DNA from: CAYTET01 sp964436975
GTDB taxonomy: Bacteria > Bacillota_I > Bacilli_A > Erysipelotrichales > Erysipelotrichaceae
Assembly: GCA_964436975.1 (NCBI GenBank)
Contig: CAYTET010000030.1
Location: forward strand, 1-22,730
Reading direction: 5' to 3'
DNA length: 22,730 nt
Numbering within the stretch: position 1 is the stretch's first letter; every line of letters begins with the position of its first letter. Below, piece by piece: positions 1 through 6,494 of the stretch. The notes beneath the pieces were generated by a model. It saw nothing but the letters and a program-made list of their open reading frames with translations, did no database searches and had not been told where the DNA came from. The position numbers were made by a program, and so were the translations under genes.

Positions 1-162
1 CTGGGCTGTCCGCGCAGCCAGGCGCAAACAATTCTGGACCAGATGCGGTCAGCGGCTGATAACAAAATGAAAAGCCGAAACAATCCTTCCGGCCCGCAAA
101 GTGGCGGGCAGCAACCAGAGAAAGAGCCGGCAGTCACTATTTGCAAGCCTGCCGGTGAGTGA
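1..162 (+). CDS. C-terminal end of an unidentified protein (partial)
   Basis: Frame 1 is open from the first base to a TGA at 160-162, giving 53 residues of a gene that begins outside the window. The fragment is hydrophilic, rich in Gln, Pro, Ser and Lys, and has a low-complexity Gly-Pro-Gln stretch near residues 33-40, so it is probably a disordered tail. No motif identifies a family. A good terminator starts about 10 bases after the stop, which supports this as a real gene end rather than a chance open frame. Function unknown. Confidence 0.45.
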   Translation: MGCPRSQAQTILDQMRSAADNKMKSRNNPSGPQSGGQQPEKEPAVTICKPAGE

Positions 163-171
163 TTTTAGACT

Positions 172-204
172 AAAAAAGATGGGGCATGAAACCTCATCTT
201 TTTC
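172..204. terminator. Bidirectional intrinsic terminator
   Basis: A 12-bp stem (173-184 with 192-203, one G-T pair) closes a 7-base loop. It starts with an A run and ends with a T run, so it works on both strands. It separates the plus-strand gene ending at 162 from the minus-strand lipoprotein gene ending at 223. Confidence 0.85.
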
Positions 205-222
205 CATATAATCATTAGTAAT

Positions 223-696
223 TTAACTGGCTGAAAAAAGCGCAATAATCGAACCGCTGCCGACTGTTTTGGCCAAATCCGGACAATCAATCAGCCGGCC
301 GATCTTTGTATAAGAGTAAGAGGTGGAAAAACTCTGATAGAAAAGCACGAGACAATTGTTGCCGTAAAGCATCAGATCACCAGCTTCAATCGTAATGGCA
401 GCCTGCGGATCAGATGGCAAAGAGCCGGACAGATAAACAAATTTTTCATTGCCGTTCAATTCACTCATAGTTAAGGTAATATCCAGCAGCTGGCTGAAGG
501 CAACTGCTGTTTCGTTATCTTCCAGTTGCAGGCTTAAACTGGATCCGTTAATTGTCAGGCTGACCGCCACCGTTTCAACGGGCTGAATCGGCACAATGAC
601 CGAAGAATCATCATTGTCAGAAGAATGGCGGCAGGCCAGCAGACTGACAGCAACTAAGCCGGCAAGCAGACATATCAGCAGTTTCTTTTTAAGCAT
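223..696 (-). CDS. Lipoprotein with cyclophilin-like domain
   Basis: This 157-residue protein has a Lys-rich N terminus, a hydrophobic stretch and a lipobox ending at Cys22 (SLLAC), so it should be cleaved by signal peptidase II and anchored to the outer face of the membrane. After a short Ser/Asp linker (residues 23-35), the rest resembles the small bacterial cyclophilin-like fold, including the typical end YTKIGR followed by a Gly-Ser-Gly turn and a closing beta strand. Members of this family are often found beside flavodoxin-like reductases, as here. The molecular role is not established; peptidyl-prolyl isomerase activity should not be assumed. It is the last gene of a four-gene minus-strand unit and starts 6 bases after the preceding stop. 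No clear ribosome binding site is visible, so translational coupling is likely. Confidence 0.8.
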   Translation of the reverse strand: MLKKKLLICLLAGLVAVSLLACRHSSDNDDSSVIVPIQPVETVAVSLTINGSSLSLQLEDNETAVAFSQLLDITLTMSELNGNEKFVYLSGSLPSDPQAAITIEAGDLMLYGNNCLVLFYQSFSTSYSYTKIGRLIDCPDLAKTVGSGSIIALFSAS

Positions 697-702
697 ATGT
701 TC

Positions 703-1239
703 TTAAGCCATAAGTCCTAACTGATAGGCCTGTTCCATAGCATCCATATTTTTGACAGCCCCGGCAGTTGTAGCTCCCCCGGCAAAAACCGTGTCCGCCA
801 GTCGGGCTTGGGGAAAGCAGGCCAGCCAGCCTTCAAGCCCGTTTTTAACGCCTTGGAAAACGTCAGTTCCCTGTTCAGCCGCACAAGCCAGCAGATAGAC
901 ATCTCTGAATTTATAATCAGCGGTAAATAACGGATTGGCCCGGTCCAGCATTGTTTTCATCTGTCCGGACATTTCATAATAATAAACCGGCGTCGCGAAA
1001 ACGATAATATCAGCTTCTCCCATCTTCTGGGCAATAATGGCGGCATCATCATGAATAACGCATTGTTTGGTTTTCTGGCAGGCCAGACAGCCCTGACAGA
1101 AGGTAATGCTTTTACCGGCCAGCGAAACGATTTCAGCATTCTTGCCGCTGTCCAAGACCCCCTGGGCAAACCGGCCGGCTAGCAGGGCCGAGTTACTTGA
1201 AACTCTTAGACTGGTGGAAATTATCAGTACATTTTTCAT
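703..1239 (-). CDS. Flavodoxin-like NAD(P)H-dependent oxidoreductase
   Basis: The 178-residue product belongs to the NADPH-dependent FMN reductase / iron-sulfur flavoprotein-like group. Visible signs are the N-terminal beta strand followed by a Ser-rich phosphate loop (STSLRVSSNS, residues 8-17) for FMN phosphate, and the motif CQGCLACQ followed by C-x3-DD (residues 48-65). Next comes the conserved ATPVYYYEMSGQMK segment that lines the flavin site. In related proteins the cysteine-rich loop can hold an iron-sulfur cluster, but spacing here also fits the many members without one. It likely reduces quinones or other electrophiles using a soluble flavin. Its ATG directly abuts the TAA of the alcohol dehydrogenase gene, and its ribosome binding site (GGAGAG) lies inside that gene, so the two are co-transcribed and coupled. 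Confidence 0.85.
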   Translation of the reverse strand: MKNVLIISTSLRVSSNSALLAGRFAQGVLDSGKNAEIVSLAGKSITFCQGCLACQKTKQCVIHDDAAIIAQKMGEADIIVFATPVYYYEMSGQMKTMLDRANPLFTADYKFRDVYLLACAAEQGTDVFQGVKNGLEGWLACFPQARLADTVFAGGATTAGAVKNMDAMEQAYQLGLMA

Positions 1240-2409
1240 TTATAGGCTCTCCTTAAAAATTGAGGCGATATCTTCCTTGGTCAGCACTTTATAGCCGCCT
1301 GGCAGAATAACCGTGCTCTGGACAAGTCCATCAATCATCTTTTCATCAGCGCCAAGCTGACTGATATTCATGACCAGGCCTAAGCTTTTCATCCATTCAG
1401 CCATGGCATTCAGCCCCTGCTGACCAATCTGTTCGTCAGTCAAACCCTGCGGATTAACATTCCAGACATTAAGCGCAAAGCGTTTAAATTTGGCCAGACC
1501 AAAGGGCATGATGTGGCGATAGTAGGGCAGGGAAACAGCGGACAAAGTCATGCCATGGGTGGCATCGGTATAAGCGCCGACGGCCTGGCCGAGCATATGG
1601 ACCATCCAGTCAGTGGATTTACCTTTGGCAATCAGGGTGTTTAAGGCCCAGGTTGCTGTCCACATCAGATTGCTGCGGGCCTCATAATTATGCGGATCGG
1701 CACTGGCAATCTGACCGGAATGGATGACCGAACGCATCAAGCCTTCACTGATGTAGTCGCTGGTATTATCATCATCGCCGGAAAAGTACTGCTCGCAGAT
1801 ATGGCTGAAGATGTCATAGATGCCGGCAGCCATCTGATAGTGAGGCAGCGACAGGGTGAATTCAGGATTGAGTATGGCAAAGCGCGGCATTATTTTCTCG
1901 TCAGCAAAAACATGCCCAATTTTAAGTTTAGCGGCCGGGTTGGTAATGACGGCCCCGGCATTCATTTCCGAACCGGTACCGACCATTGTCAGCACACAGC
2001 CTACTGGCAAAGTTTCACAGTCCGGCTCCTCAAATTTAAGATAATACTTTTCCCAGGGATCGCCATCATAGTTTACAGATACGGACAGGGCTTTGGCATA
2101 ATCACAGCATGACCCGCCGCCAACGGCCAGAATCAGGTCTGTCTTGTGCCGCCGGGCTATGACTAACCCTTCATTCAGCTTATCGATGGTGGGGTTGGGC
2201 ATGATCCCGCTGATTTCAGCCACGTTTTTATGGGTCCGGTCTAAAATGGCAATGATCTGCTGGTAGATGCCGTTTTTCTTAATGGAGCCCCCGCCGTAAA
2301 CCAGCAGGACATTGGAACCGTAATCAGCCAACTCTGCAGCAAGATAATTAAGAGAATTGTTTCCAAAATATAGCTTTGTCGGATTGCAGTAAACAAAATC
2401 TCCAAGCAT
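1240..2409 (-). CDS. Iron-containing alcohol dehydrogenase (butanol dehydrogenase type)
   Basis: The product has 389 residues, a normal length for the iron-dependent (type III) alcohol dehydrogenases of the BdhA/YqhD subgroup. The N terminus (FGNNSL) matches the group, GGGS motifs form the nucleotide-binding part, and the metal-binding region includes the His-rich segments near HICEQYF and DATHGMTLS. Such enzymes reduce aldehydes to alcohols with NADPH or NADH in the cytoplasm; YqhD-like members detoxify reactive aldehydes. It lies between a small helical protein gene (4-base gap upstream) and a flavoprotein gene (no gap downstream) under a divergent LysR regulator. This suggests an inducible response to aldehydes or electrophiles, but the true substrate cannot be read from the sequence. 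Confidence 0.92.
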   Translation of the reverse strand: MLGDFVYCNPTKLYFGNNSLNYLAAELADYGSNVLLVYGGGSIKKNGIYQQIIAILDRTHKNVAEISGIMPNPTIDKLNEGLVIARRHKTDLILAVGGGSCCDYAKALSVSVNYDGDPWEKYYLKFEEPDCETLPVGCVLTMVGTGSEMNAGAVITNPAAKLKIGHVFADEKIMPRFAILNPEFTLSLPHYQMAAGIYDIFSHICEQYFSGDDDNTSDYISEGLMRSVIHSGQIASADPHNYEARSNLMWTATWALNTLIAKGKSTDWMVHMLGQAVGAYTDATHGMTLSAVSLPYYRHIMPFGLAKFKRFALNVWNVNPQGLTDEQIGQQGLNAMAEWMKSLGLVMNISQLGADEKMIDGLVQSTVILPGGYKVLTKEDIASIFKESL

Positions 2410-2412
2410 GTT

Positions 2413-2646
2413 CTAGTCCTTCTTTCCTTTTTTTGTTTCTTCTATAAAGTAATCAAGAATATCAAGCGGTTTCTGCTGCTGGTGCATCTGGTATAGTAAC
2501 AGACTCCGATGGTGCAGCAGCAGTTTGCGGGCGGCTTCATTCTGCCCGGCGGCTTGCAGCTGCAGAAACTCGTTAATTACCGCTTCGCAGCATCCGGCAT
2601 CGCGCAGAGTCTGGCTGATGCGGCTTTCCTGTTGGTTCATTGGCAT
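2413..2646 (-). CDS. Small conserved helical protein of unknown function
   Basis: The 77-residue product is predicted to be almost entirely helical, with a Gln-rich N terminus, a Cys-Cys pair at 19-20 and a charged C terminus (KKGKKD). Its plan (short helix, a middle segment with paired Leu and His, then QQKPLDILDY) resembles small uncharacterised proteins I associate with flavodoxin or oxidoreductase operons in Clostridia and relatives. ATG at 2646 is preferred over 2640 because AAAGGA lies 5 bases upstream. It is the first gene of the minus-strand redox unit. No enzymatic motif is present; the two adjacent cysteines could be redox sensing, which is speculation. Confidence 0.7.
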   Translation of the reverse strand: MPMNQQESRISQTLRDAGCCEAVINEFLQLQAAGQNEAARKLLLHHRSLLLYQMHQQQKPLDILDYFIEETKKGKKD

Positions 2647-2691
2647 AATTATCCTTTCCGCGGGCTCTGGTTTCCGTCTTTGGACGCTATC

Positions 2692-2720
2692 AGTATATGG
2701 TTCGGTCGTTTCGATAGCAA
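2692..2720 (-). promoter_or_regulatory. Sigma-A promoter for the minus-strand redox operon
   Basis: Read on the minus strand, TTGCTA (2720-2715) and TATACT (2697-2692) are separated by 17 bases. Start of transcription would fall near 2685, about 40 bases before the first ATG at 2646. The -35 box lies within a second, imperfect copy of the ATGCTTA half-site bound by the divergent LysR-type regulator. Confidence 0.65.
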
Positions 2721-2741
2721 ATGCTTATATTGTATTAAAAT

Positions 2742-2760
2742 CAATGCTTGATAAGCATTG
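2742..2760. promoter_or_regulatory. LysR-type operator: perfect 19-bp dyad
   Basis: CAATGCTT-GAT-AAGCATTG is a perfect 8+3+8 inverted repeat with the T-N11-A layout typical of LysR boxes. A related half-site (ATGCTTA, 2721-2727) lies about one to two helical turns away toward the minus-strand promoter, as expected for a recognition site plus an activation site. The dyad covers the -35 box of the regulator's own promoter, so it should also give autorepression. Confidence 0.75.
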
Positions 2761-2776
2761 TAAATATAGTTATAGT
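2748..2776 (+). promoter_or_regulatory. Sigma-A promoter of the LysR regulator
   Basis: TTGATA (2748-2753) and TATAGT (2771-2776) are separated by exactly 17 bases. The -35 hexamer lies inside the 19-bp dyad at 2742-2760. Confidence 0.75.
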
Positions 2777-2795
2777 AAAGACAGGAGACCTGATT

Positions 2796-3686
2796 ATGGA
2801 ACTAAGGGTATTGCGCTATTTTCTGGCGGTCGTAAGAGAAGAAAATATTACAGCGGCAGCTGAATCGCTTCATTTGACCCAGCCGACCTTATCCCGGCAA
2901 CTGATGGAATTGGAAGAGGAACTGGGCAGTCAGCTGCTAATACGCGGCGGCCGGAATCAGAAAATTGTGCTAACGGAAAAGGGAATGCTGCTGCGCCGGC
3001 GGGCCGAGGAATTGGTTGAACTGGCCGATAAGACCCAACTGGAAATCAATAGCGATGAAAATGAAATAGCAGGTGTCATTAATATTGGCGGTGGGGAAAG
3101 TGAAGCCATGCGGCTGGTGGCCCGGGCCGCGACGCAGCTCAAAGACAGATACCCCGGAATTCATTACCAGCTTTACAGCGGCAATGCCGAAGATGTAAAA
3201 GAACGACTTGACAAAGGTCTTTTGGACTTCGGGGTTTTTATTGAGCCGACGGATTTGCAGAAGTACGAATACATGCGTCTGAAGGCGACTGATTCCTGGG
3301 GCCTTTTAGTCAGGCGCGATCATCCGCTGGCCCGGCAGAAATCTTTTAACCCCCAGGATCTGAAGGAACTGCCATTGCTGGTATCCCGGCAGCACTCGGT
3401 TGAGCAGAGTTTTGCCAAATGGTATGGCAGCCAGCCTGATTTGAATATTGTAGGCAGTTATAATCTTCTGTTTAACGCTGCCTTGATGGTAGATGAAGGA
3501 TTTGGATGTGCTTTGTGTCTGAACCGGTTGGCTAATACTTCGCTGGCCAGCAGCCTGTGCTTTCTGCCAGCCGACCCGCCGGTTGAAGCCAATCTTGATA
3601 TGGCCTGGAAGAAGTATCAGATTTTCTCCAAAGCGGCCGATTTGTTCTTGAACCAGATGCGCCGGTATGGCGAAGACCGGAACTGA
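2796..3686 (+). CDS. LysR-family transcriptional regulator
   Basis: The 296-residue product has the standard LysR layout: an N-terminal winged helix-turn-helix (residues 2-60, helix pair around TAAAESLHLTQPTLSRQL) and an inducer-binding domain of two lobes (about 90-290). The start at ATG 2796 is chosen because AGGAGA sits 7 bases upstream and the product then begins with the family signature MELRVLRYF; an upstream TTG at 2748 lies inside the promoter. It is divergent from the alcohol dehydrogenase operon and the operator dyad lies between them, so it very likely controls that operon and itself. The inducer is unknown; an aldehyde or electrophile is a reasonable guess from the target genes. 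Confidence 0.93.
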   Translation: MELRVLRYFLAVVREENITAAAESLHLTQPTLSRQLMELEEELGSQLLIRGGRNQKIVLTEKGMLLRRRAEELVELADKTQLEINSDENEIAGVINIGGGESEAMRLVARAATQLKDRYPGIHYQLYSGNAEDVKERLDKGLLDFGVFIEPTDLQKYEYMRLKATDSWGLLVRRDHPLARQKSFNPQDLKELPLLVSRQHSVEQSFAKWYGSQPDLNIVGSYNLLFNAALMVDEGFGCALCLNRLANTSLASSLCFLPADPPVEANLDMAWKKYQIFSKAADLFLNQMRRYGEDRN

Positions 3687-3739
3687 AAAAGGCTGCCCCG
3701 GATCAAAAAGGCCCACCGCCCGGTTTGCCTAGTTTTCTA

Positions 3740-3780
3740 TGCGGCTGCTTAACAATCATCAAGCAGGGGCATTTTGTTTT
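3740..3780 (+). terminator. Terminator after the LysR gene
   Basis: CTGCTT (3745-3750) pairs with AAGCAG (3761-3766) across a 10-base loop. After a 2-base mismatch, TGC and GCA extend the stem, and a T-rich tract follows (3772-3780). An outer pairing of GGCTGCCC (near 3691) with GGACAGCC (3781-3788) could enclose the whole element. Confidence 0.55.
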
Positions 3781-3810
3781 GGACAGCCCTACGCATTTAT
3801 AACAAATAAT

Positions 3811-3847
3811 AGACAAATCAGAAATAAGACACGATTTGTCTTTTTTT
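3811..3847 (+). promoter_or_regulatory. Hairpin with T-run just upstream of the EamA gene
   Basis: AGACAAATC (3811-3819) and GATTTGTCT (3833-3841) form a perfect 9-bp inverted repeat around a 13-base loop, followed by a run of seven T (3841-3847). A shorter alternative stem, AAGACA with TGTCTT (3826-3842), competes with it. The shape is that of an intrinsic terminator, so it could stop read-through from the LysR gene. The dyad could instead be an operator, since it ends only 12 bases before the exporter's -10 box. Confidence 0.5.
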
Positions 3848-3852
3848 AGCCC

Positions 3853-3858
3853 TATAAT
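3853..3858 (+). promoter_or_regulatory. Consensus -10 box very close to the EamA start codon
   Basis: A perfect TATAAT ends 8 bases before ATG 3867. No convincing -35 hexamer is seen at 16-18 bases upstream. If used, transcription would begin at about 3864-3867, giving a leaderless or nearly leaderless message. Confidence 0.45.
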
Positions 3859-3866
3859 CATTGGAT

Positions 3867-4712
3867 ATGAAAAACTATAAAGGCAAAGTACTGATTCTGC
3901 TGTCATCACTGTGCTTCAGTTTAGGCGGTCTGCTGGTGAAGCTGATTCCCTGGCAGGCTTTAGCAATAAGCGGGGCCCGTTCGCTTATTGCCGCTGTCAT
4001 GATCGGCGGGTACATTGTTGCCGCCAAGAAAAGGGTGGTTATCAATAAAACCACTCTGTTTGGCGGTCTGTGCATGATGGGCATGACGACATCCTTTGTT
4101 CTGGCCAATAAGCTGACTACGGCGGCTAATGCCATTGCCCTGCAGCATTCTTCACTGGTCTTCATTATTCTGATTAACTATTTCTTTTTCCGCAAGAAGC
4201 CGCTGCCGGTTGATATTGCGGCCTGCGGTCTGGTCATTGCCGGCATTGTCATTATCTGCGGCGGAAACATGTCTTCAGGCCATATGCCAGGGGATGCCGT
4301 GGCGATTTTTTCCGGTCTCTGCTACGCCTTTGTCTGCATGCTGAATGCCTTTAAAAACGGCGATGCCCTCAGTTCGGTTTTTTTGGGGCAGATCATGTCG
4401 GCAGCAATTGGCATCGGCCAACTGGTGCAGGAAACTGATTTCTCCCTGCAGCCCGTGGCATTCATTCTGATACTGGGTATTTTCCAGCTTGGCTTGGGCT
4501 ATATCCTGTTTGTGCTGGGCATAAGAGATACCGAACCCCTGATGGCAAGCATGATCGGGGCCATTGAACCGGTGGCCAATCCTGTTCTGGTGGCTGTTTT
4601 CTATGGGGAAAGAATGACCCTGCGGACTGTGGTTGGATCAGCCATCGTACTTAGTGCCGTAGTTGTTTACAATATCCTGAAAAACAGCGCCAGCCGCTAT
4701 CATATAAATTAA
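3867..4712 (+). CDS. EamA/DMT-family membrane transporter
   Basis: The 281-residue product has about ten hydrophobic segments arranged as two EamA repeats, the layout of drug/metabolite transporters. The first repeat starts at residue 1 with LLSSLCFSLGGLLVKLI; the second begins near residue 145 and ends with the typical EPVANPVLVAVFYGE motif before the last two helices. It sits in the cytoplasmic membrane and probably exports a small metabolite; substrates cannot be predicted from the family. ATG 3867 is chosen over TTG 3861 because neither has a ribosome binding site and ATG gives the usual short cytoplasmic start. The gene stands alone and is followed by AT-rich repeats and an assembly gap. 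Confidence 0.9.
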   Translation: MKNYKGKVLILLSSLCFSLGGLLVKLIPWQALAISGARSLIAAVMIGGYIVAAKKRVVINKTTLFGGLCMMGMTTSFVLANKLTTAANAIALQHSSLVFIILINYFFFRKKPLPVDIAACGLVIAGIVIICGGNMSSGHMPGDAVAIFSGLCYAFVCMLNAFKNGDALSSVFLGQIMSAAIGIGQLVQETDFSLQPVAFILILGIFQLGLGYILFVLGIRDTEPLMASMIGAIEPVANPVLVAVFYGERMTLRTVVGSAIVLSAVVVYNILKNSASRYHIN

Positions 4713-4713
4713 A

Positions 4714-4737
4714 TATACAAATAGTATACAAATATAC
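4714..4737 (+). repeat. Short AT-rich direct repeat beside the assembly gap
   Basis: The 10-mer TATACAAATA occurs at 4714-4723 and 4725-4734, and a further TATAC ends at 4737, right at the run of Ns. The repeat may continue into the missing sequence and may be why the assembly broke. Confidence 0.7.
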
Positions 4738-4747
4738 NNNNNNNNNN
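4738..4747. other. Assembly gap (10 Ns)
   Basis: Ten consecutive N bases join two contigs. Such a fixed-length filler often stands for a gap of unknown size, so genes may be missing between the exporter gene and the PTS operon. Confidence 0.95.
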
Positions 4748-4821
4748 AGAAACGATACAGCTCATGTTAGTGACAGAGTTTATTGTTATTGATCATATGG
4801 CTTGGTAGATTGGTGCTAGAA

Positions 4822-4856
4822 AGATTCACTTAGAATGCGCGCACAAAGCTGAATCT
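4822..4856 (+). promoter_or_regulatory. Inverted repeat in the PTS operon leader
   Basis: AGATTCACTT (4822-4831) can pair with AAG-C-TGAATCT (4846-4856) as a 10-bp stem with one bulged C, just upstream of the ribosome binding site at 4880-4886. It could be an operator or an RNA hairpin in the leader. No confident promoter was found between the gap and the first PTS gene; it may lie in the missing sequence. Confidence 0.4.
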
Positions 4857-4891
4857 CTGAAAGTCAATTTGAAAAGTACAAGGAGGAAAGT

Positions 4892-5668
4892 ATGACTACT
4901 ATTCAAATAGTACTGCTATGCCTGATGGCTGGAATACTGCAGGTTGATGTTATGACAGTGGCTTTAGGGCCCAGCAACACAATCATCTGCGGTATCCTAG
5001 CCGGTTTGATTATGGGGAATCCTAAGCTTGGTTTGCTGGTTGGCGCTACACTTCAGTCATATGCGCTTGGATTAGGGTATTTCGGAGGTGCTTCAATTCC
5101 GAACTATCAGATTGCCGCGATCATCGTTGTCGGCTTGTGCGGCAATGACATCGACAACATCGGAACGACCATATCGCTTATCGGTATTCCGGTAGCGGCC
5201 CTGACGGTGCAGCTGGATGTTCTGGGCCGTATCATAAACAGTTTCTGGGCTCATAAAGAGCAGGCTCTTATTACCACTGGCAACCGCCAGGCTATGTTTG
5301 TCTATCATTTATGCGGAATTTCAACCTGGTCACTGACCCGGCTGGTTCCGGTATTAGTCTGTCTGCTTATCGGACCGGATCTGGTAACGGCACTCAATTC
5401 ATGGCTGCCGGTCTGGCTGACCCAGGGTCTCAAGATTGCTTCGGGGATCTTCCCGGCCATCGGCTTTGCGATCCTGCTGCGGTATATGCCTTTGAAAGGC
5501 AATTACCAGTATGTCATTTTCGGTTTCGTCCTGTCAGCTTATTTCGGAGCTTCTTCAATTGTGGCGGCGGCTATCGGCCTGGGCCTGGCTCTGTTTGTCT
5601 ATTATCGCAATGACAGCGATAAACCAAAAGCTGTTGAAAGCAATGAAGGGGGAAATTACGATGAGTAA
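4892..5668 (+). CDS. PTS mannose/fructose/sorbose-type IIC membrane subunit
   Basis: The 258-residue product is an integral membrane protein with about seven hydrophobic segments and the IIC signatures of the mannose class, including the LxxGATLQ-type sequence near residues 50-56 and a Gly-rich segment GYFGGASIPNYQ. With IID it forms the sugar channel; the sugar is phosphorylated by IIB as it enters. An ideal AAGGAGG lies 6 bases before ATG. It is the first gene of a four-gene unit and its stop overlaps the IID start by 8 bases. Residues 234-258 form a charged tail in the cytoplasm. Confidence 0.9.
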   Translation: MTTIQIVLLCLMAGILQVDVMTVALGPSNTIICGILAGLIMGNPKLGLLVGATLQSYALGLGYFGGASIPNYQIAAIIVVGLCGNDIDNIGTTISLIGIPVAALTVQLDVLGRIINSFWAHKEQALITTGNRQAMFVYHLCGISTWSLTRLVPVLVCLLIGPDLVTALNSWLPVWLTQGLKIASGIFPAIGFAILLRYMPLKGNYQYVIFGFVLSAYFGASSIVAAAIGLGLALFVYYRNDSDKPKAVESNEGGNYDE

Positions 5669-6476
5669 TACTGCCAGCAAGAAACTTACCAAAAAGAATC
5701 TGTTTGATCTTTCGTTCCGCTGGACGCTATTGCGTTCATTGGTCTGGAACTATGAAACAATGGAAGCGGAAGGCTATTTCCACACTGTTGCTCCGCTGCT
5801 TGACAAGTTCTATCCGGCCAAATCCAAGGCCCACCAGCATGCTTATGATGTTGAAACCAAGTTCTTCAACTGTGAAACTAATTTAGCCAACATTATCTTC
5901 GGCATTGATATTGCCATTCAGGAAGAATACGGTGAAAAGGGTCTGGAAATGTCCCAGGGCATCAAGACTTCCCTGATGGGCCCGTTCTCCGGCATCGGTG
6001 ATACCATGTTCTCCAGTGTCATTGCGGTCATCTTCGGATCGATTGCGGTTACAACCGGACTTGATGGCAATTATCTGGGCATCTTCATCTGGTGGCTGTG
6101 GCTGGTCGCCATGGATTTCGTTCTGCGTCCCTGGCTGTGCCGGCTGGGCTATTCCCAGGGCATCAAGCTGACAACCACATTGTCTGACAAGCTGTCAAAG
6201 CTCACCCAGGCCGGCAGTGTTATCGGCTTGACCGTGGTCGGATCAATGGTAGCCACCATGGTAAAGGTTAAATGCGCTCCATTCGCTCTGTTCGGCATTG
6301 AGTTTGATCTGCAGACCCAGCTGTTTGATGCCATTATGCCGAAGATTCTATCGGCCGGCGTTGTGGCTCTGTGCTACTGGTTTTTAGGAAAATATGGCAT
6401 GAAATCAAGCCGGCTTATTCTGGTTGTGATGCTGGCCTGCATTCTGCTATCATTCTTGGGAGTTCTTACTGTCTAA
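5661..6476 (+). CDS. PTS mannose/fructose/sorbose-type IID membrane subunit
   Basis: The 271-residue product matches the IID partner of mannose-class transporters: a long soluble N-terminal part (residues 1-130) with the family blocks NLFDLSFRWTLL and NCETNLANIIFGIDIAIQEE, then MGPFSGIGDTMF, then C-terminal membrane segments. ATG 5661 is chosen because GAAGGGGG lies just upstream and the product then has the normal family start; the frame is open further upstream but that part overlaps IIC in another frame. The 8-base overlap with IIC implies coupled translation and one-to-one production. Confidence 0.92.
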   Translation: MSNTASKKLTKKNLFDLSFRWTLLRSLVWNYETMEAEGYFHTVAPLLDKFYPAKSKAHQHAYDVETKFFNCETNLANIIFGIDIAIQEEYGEKGLEMSQGIKTSLMGPFSGIGDTMFSSVIAVIFGSIAVTTGLDGNYLGIFIWWLWLVAMDFVLRPWLCRLGYSQGIKLTTTLSDKLSKLTQAGSVIGLTVVGSMVATMVKVKCAPFALFGIEFDLQTQLFDAIMPKILSAGVVALCYWFLGKYGMKSSRLILVVMLACILLSFLGVLTV

Positions 6477-6494
6477 TCCGGGAGGTATTTACTA

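Noticed and set aside
1690..2112. 140-residue plus-strand frame inside the alcohol dehydrogenase
   Set aside because: Antisense shadow of a well-supported enzyme; no ribosome binding site.
2748..2795. Upstream TTG start for the LysR gene
   Set aside because: It lies within the -35 box and operator dyad; ATG 2796 has AGGAGA at good spacing and gives the usual family start.
4795..4820. Sigma-54 promoter (TGG...TTGG) before the mannose-class PTS
   Set aside because: The spacing between the GG and GC elements is off by one base in each possible register, and the window's only LevR-type regulator lacks the sigma-54 contact loop.
5511..5660. Upstream start for IID
   Set aside because: Would overlap IIC by 150 bases in another frame and adds sequence unlike any IID N terminus.
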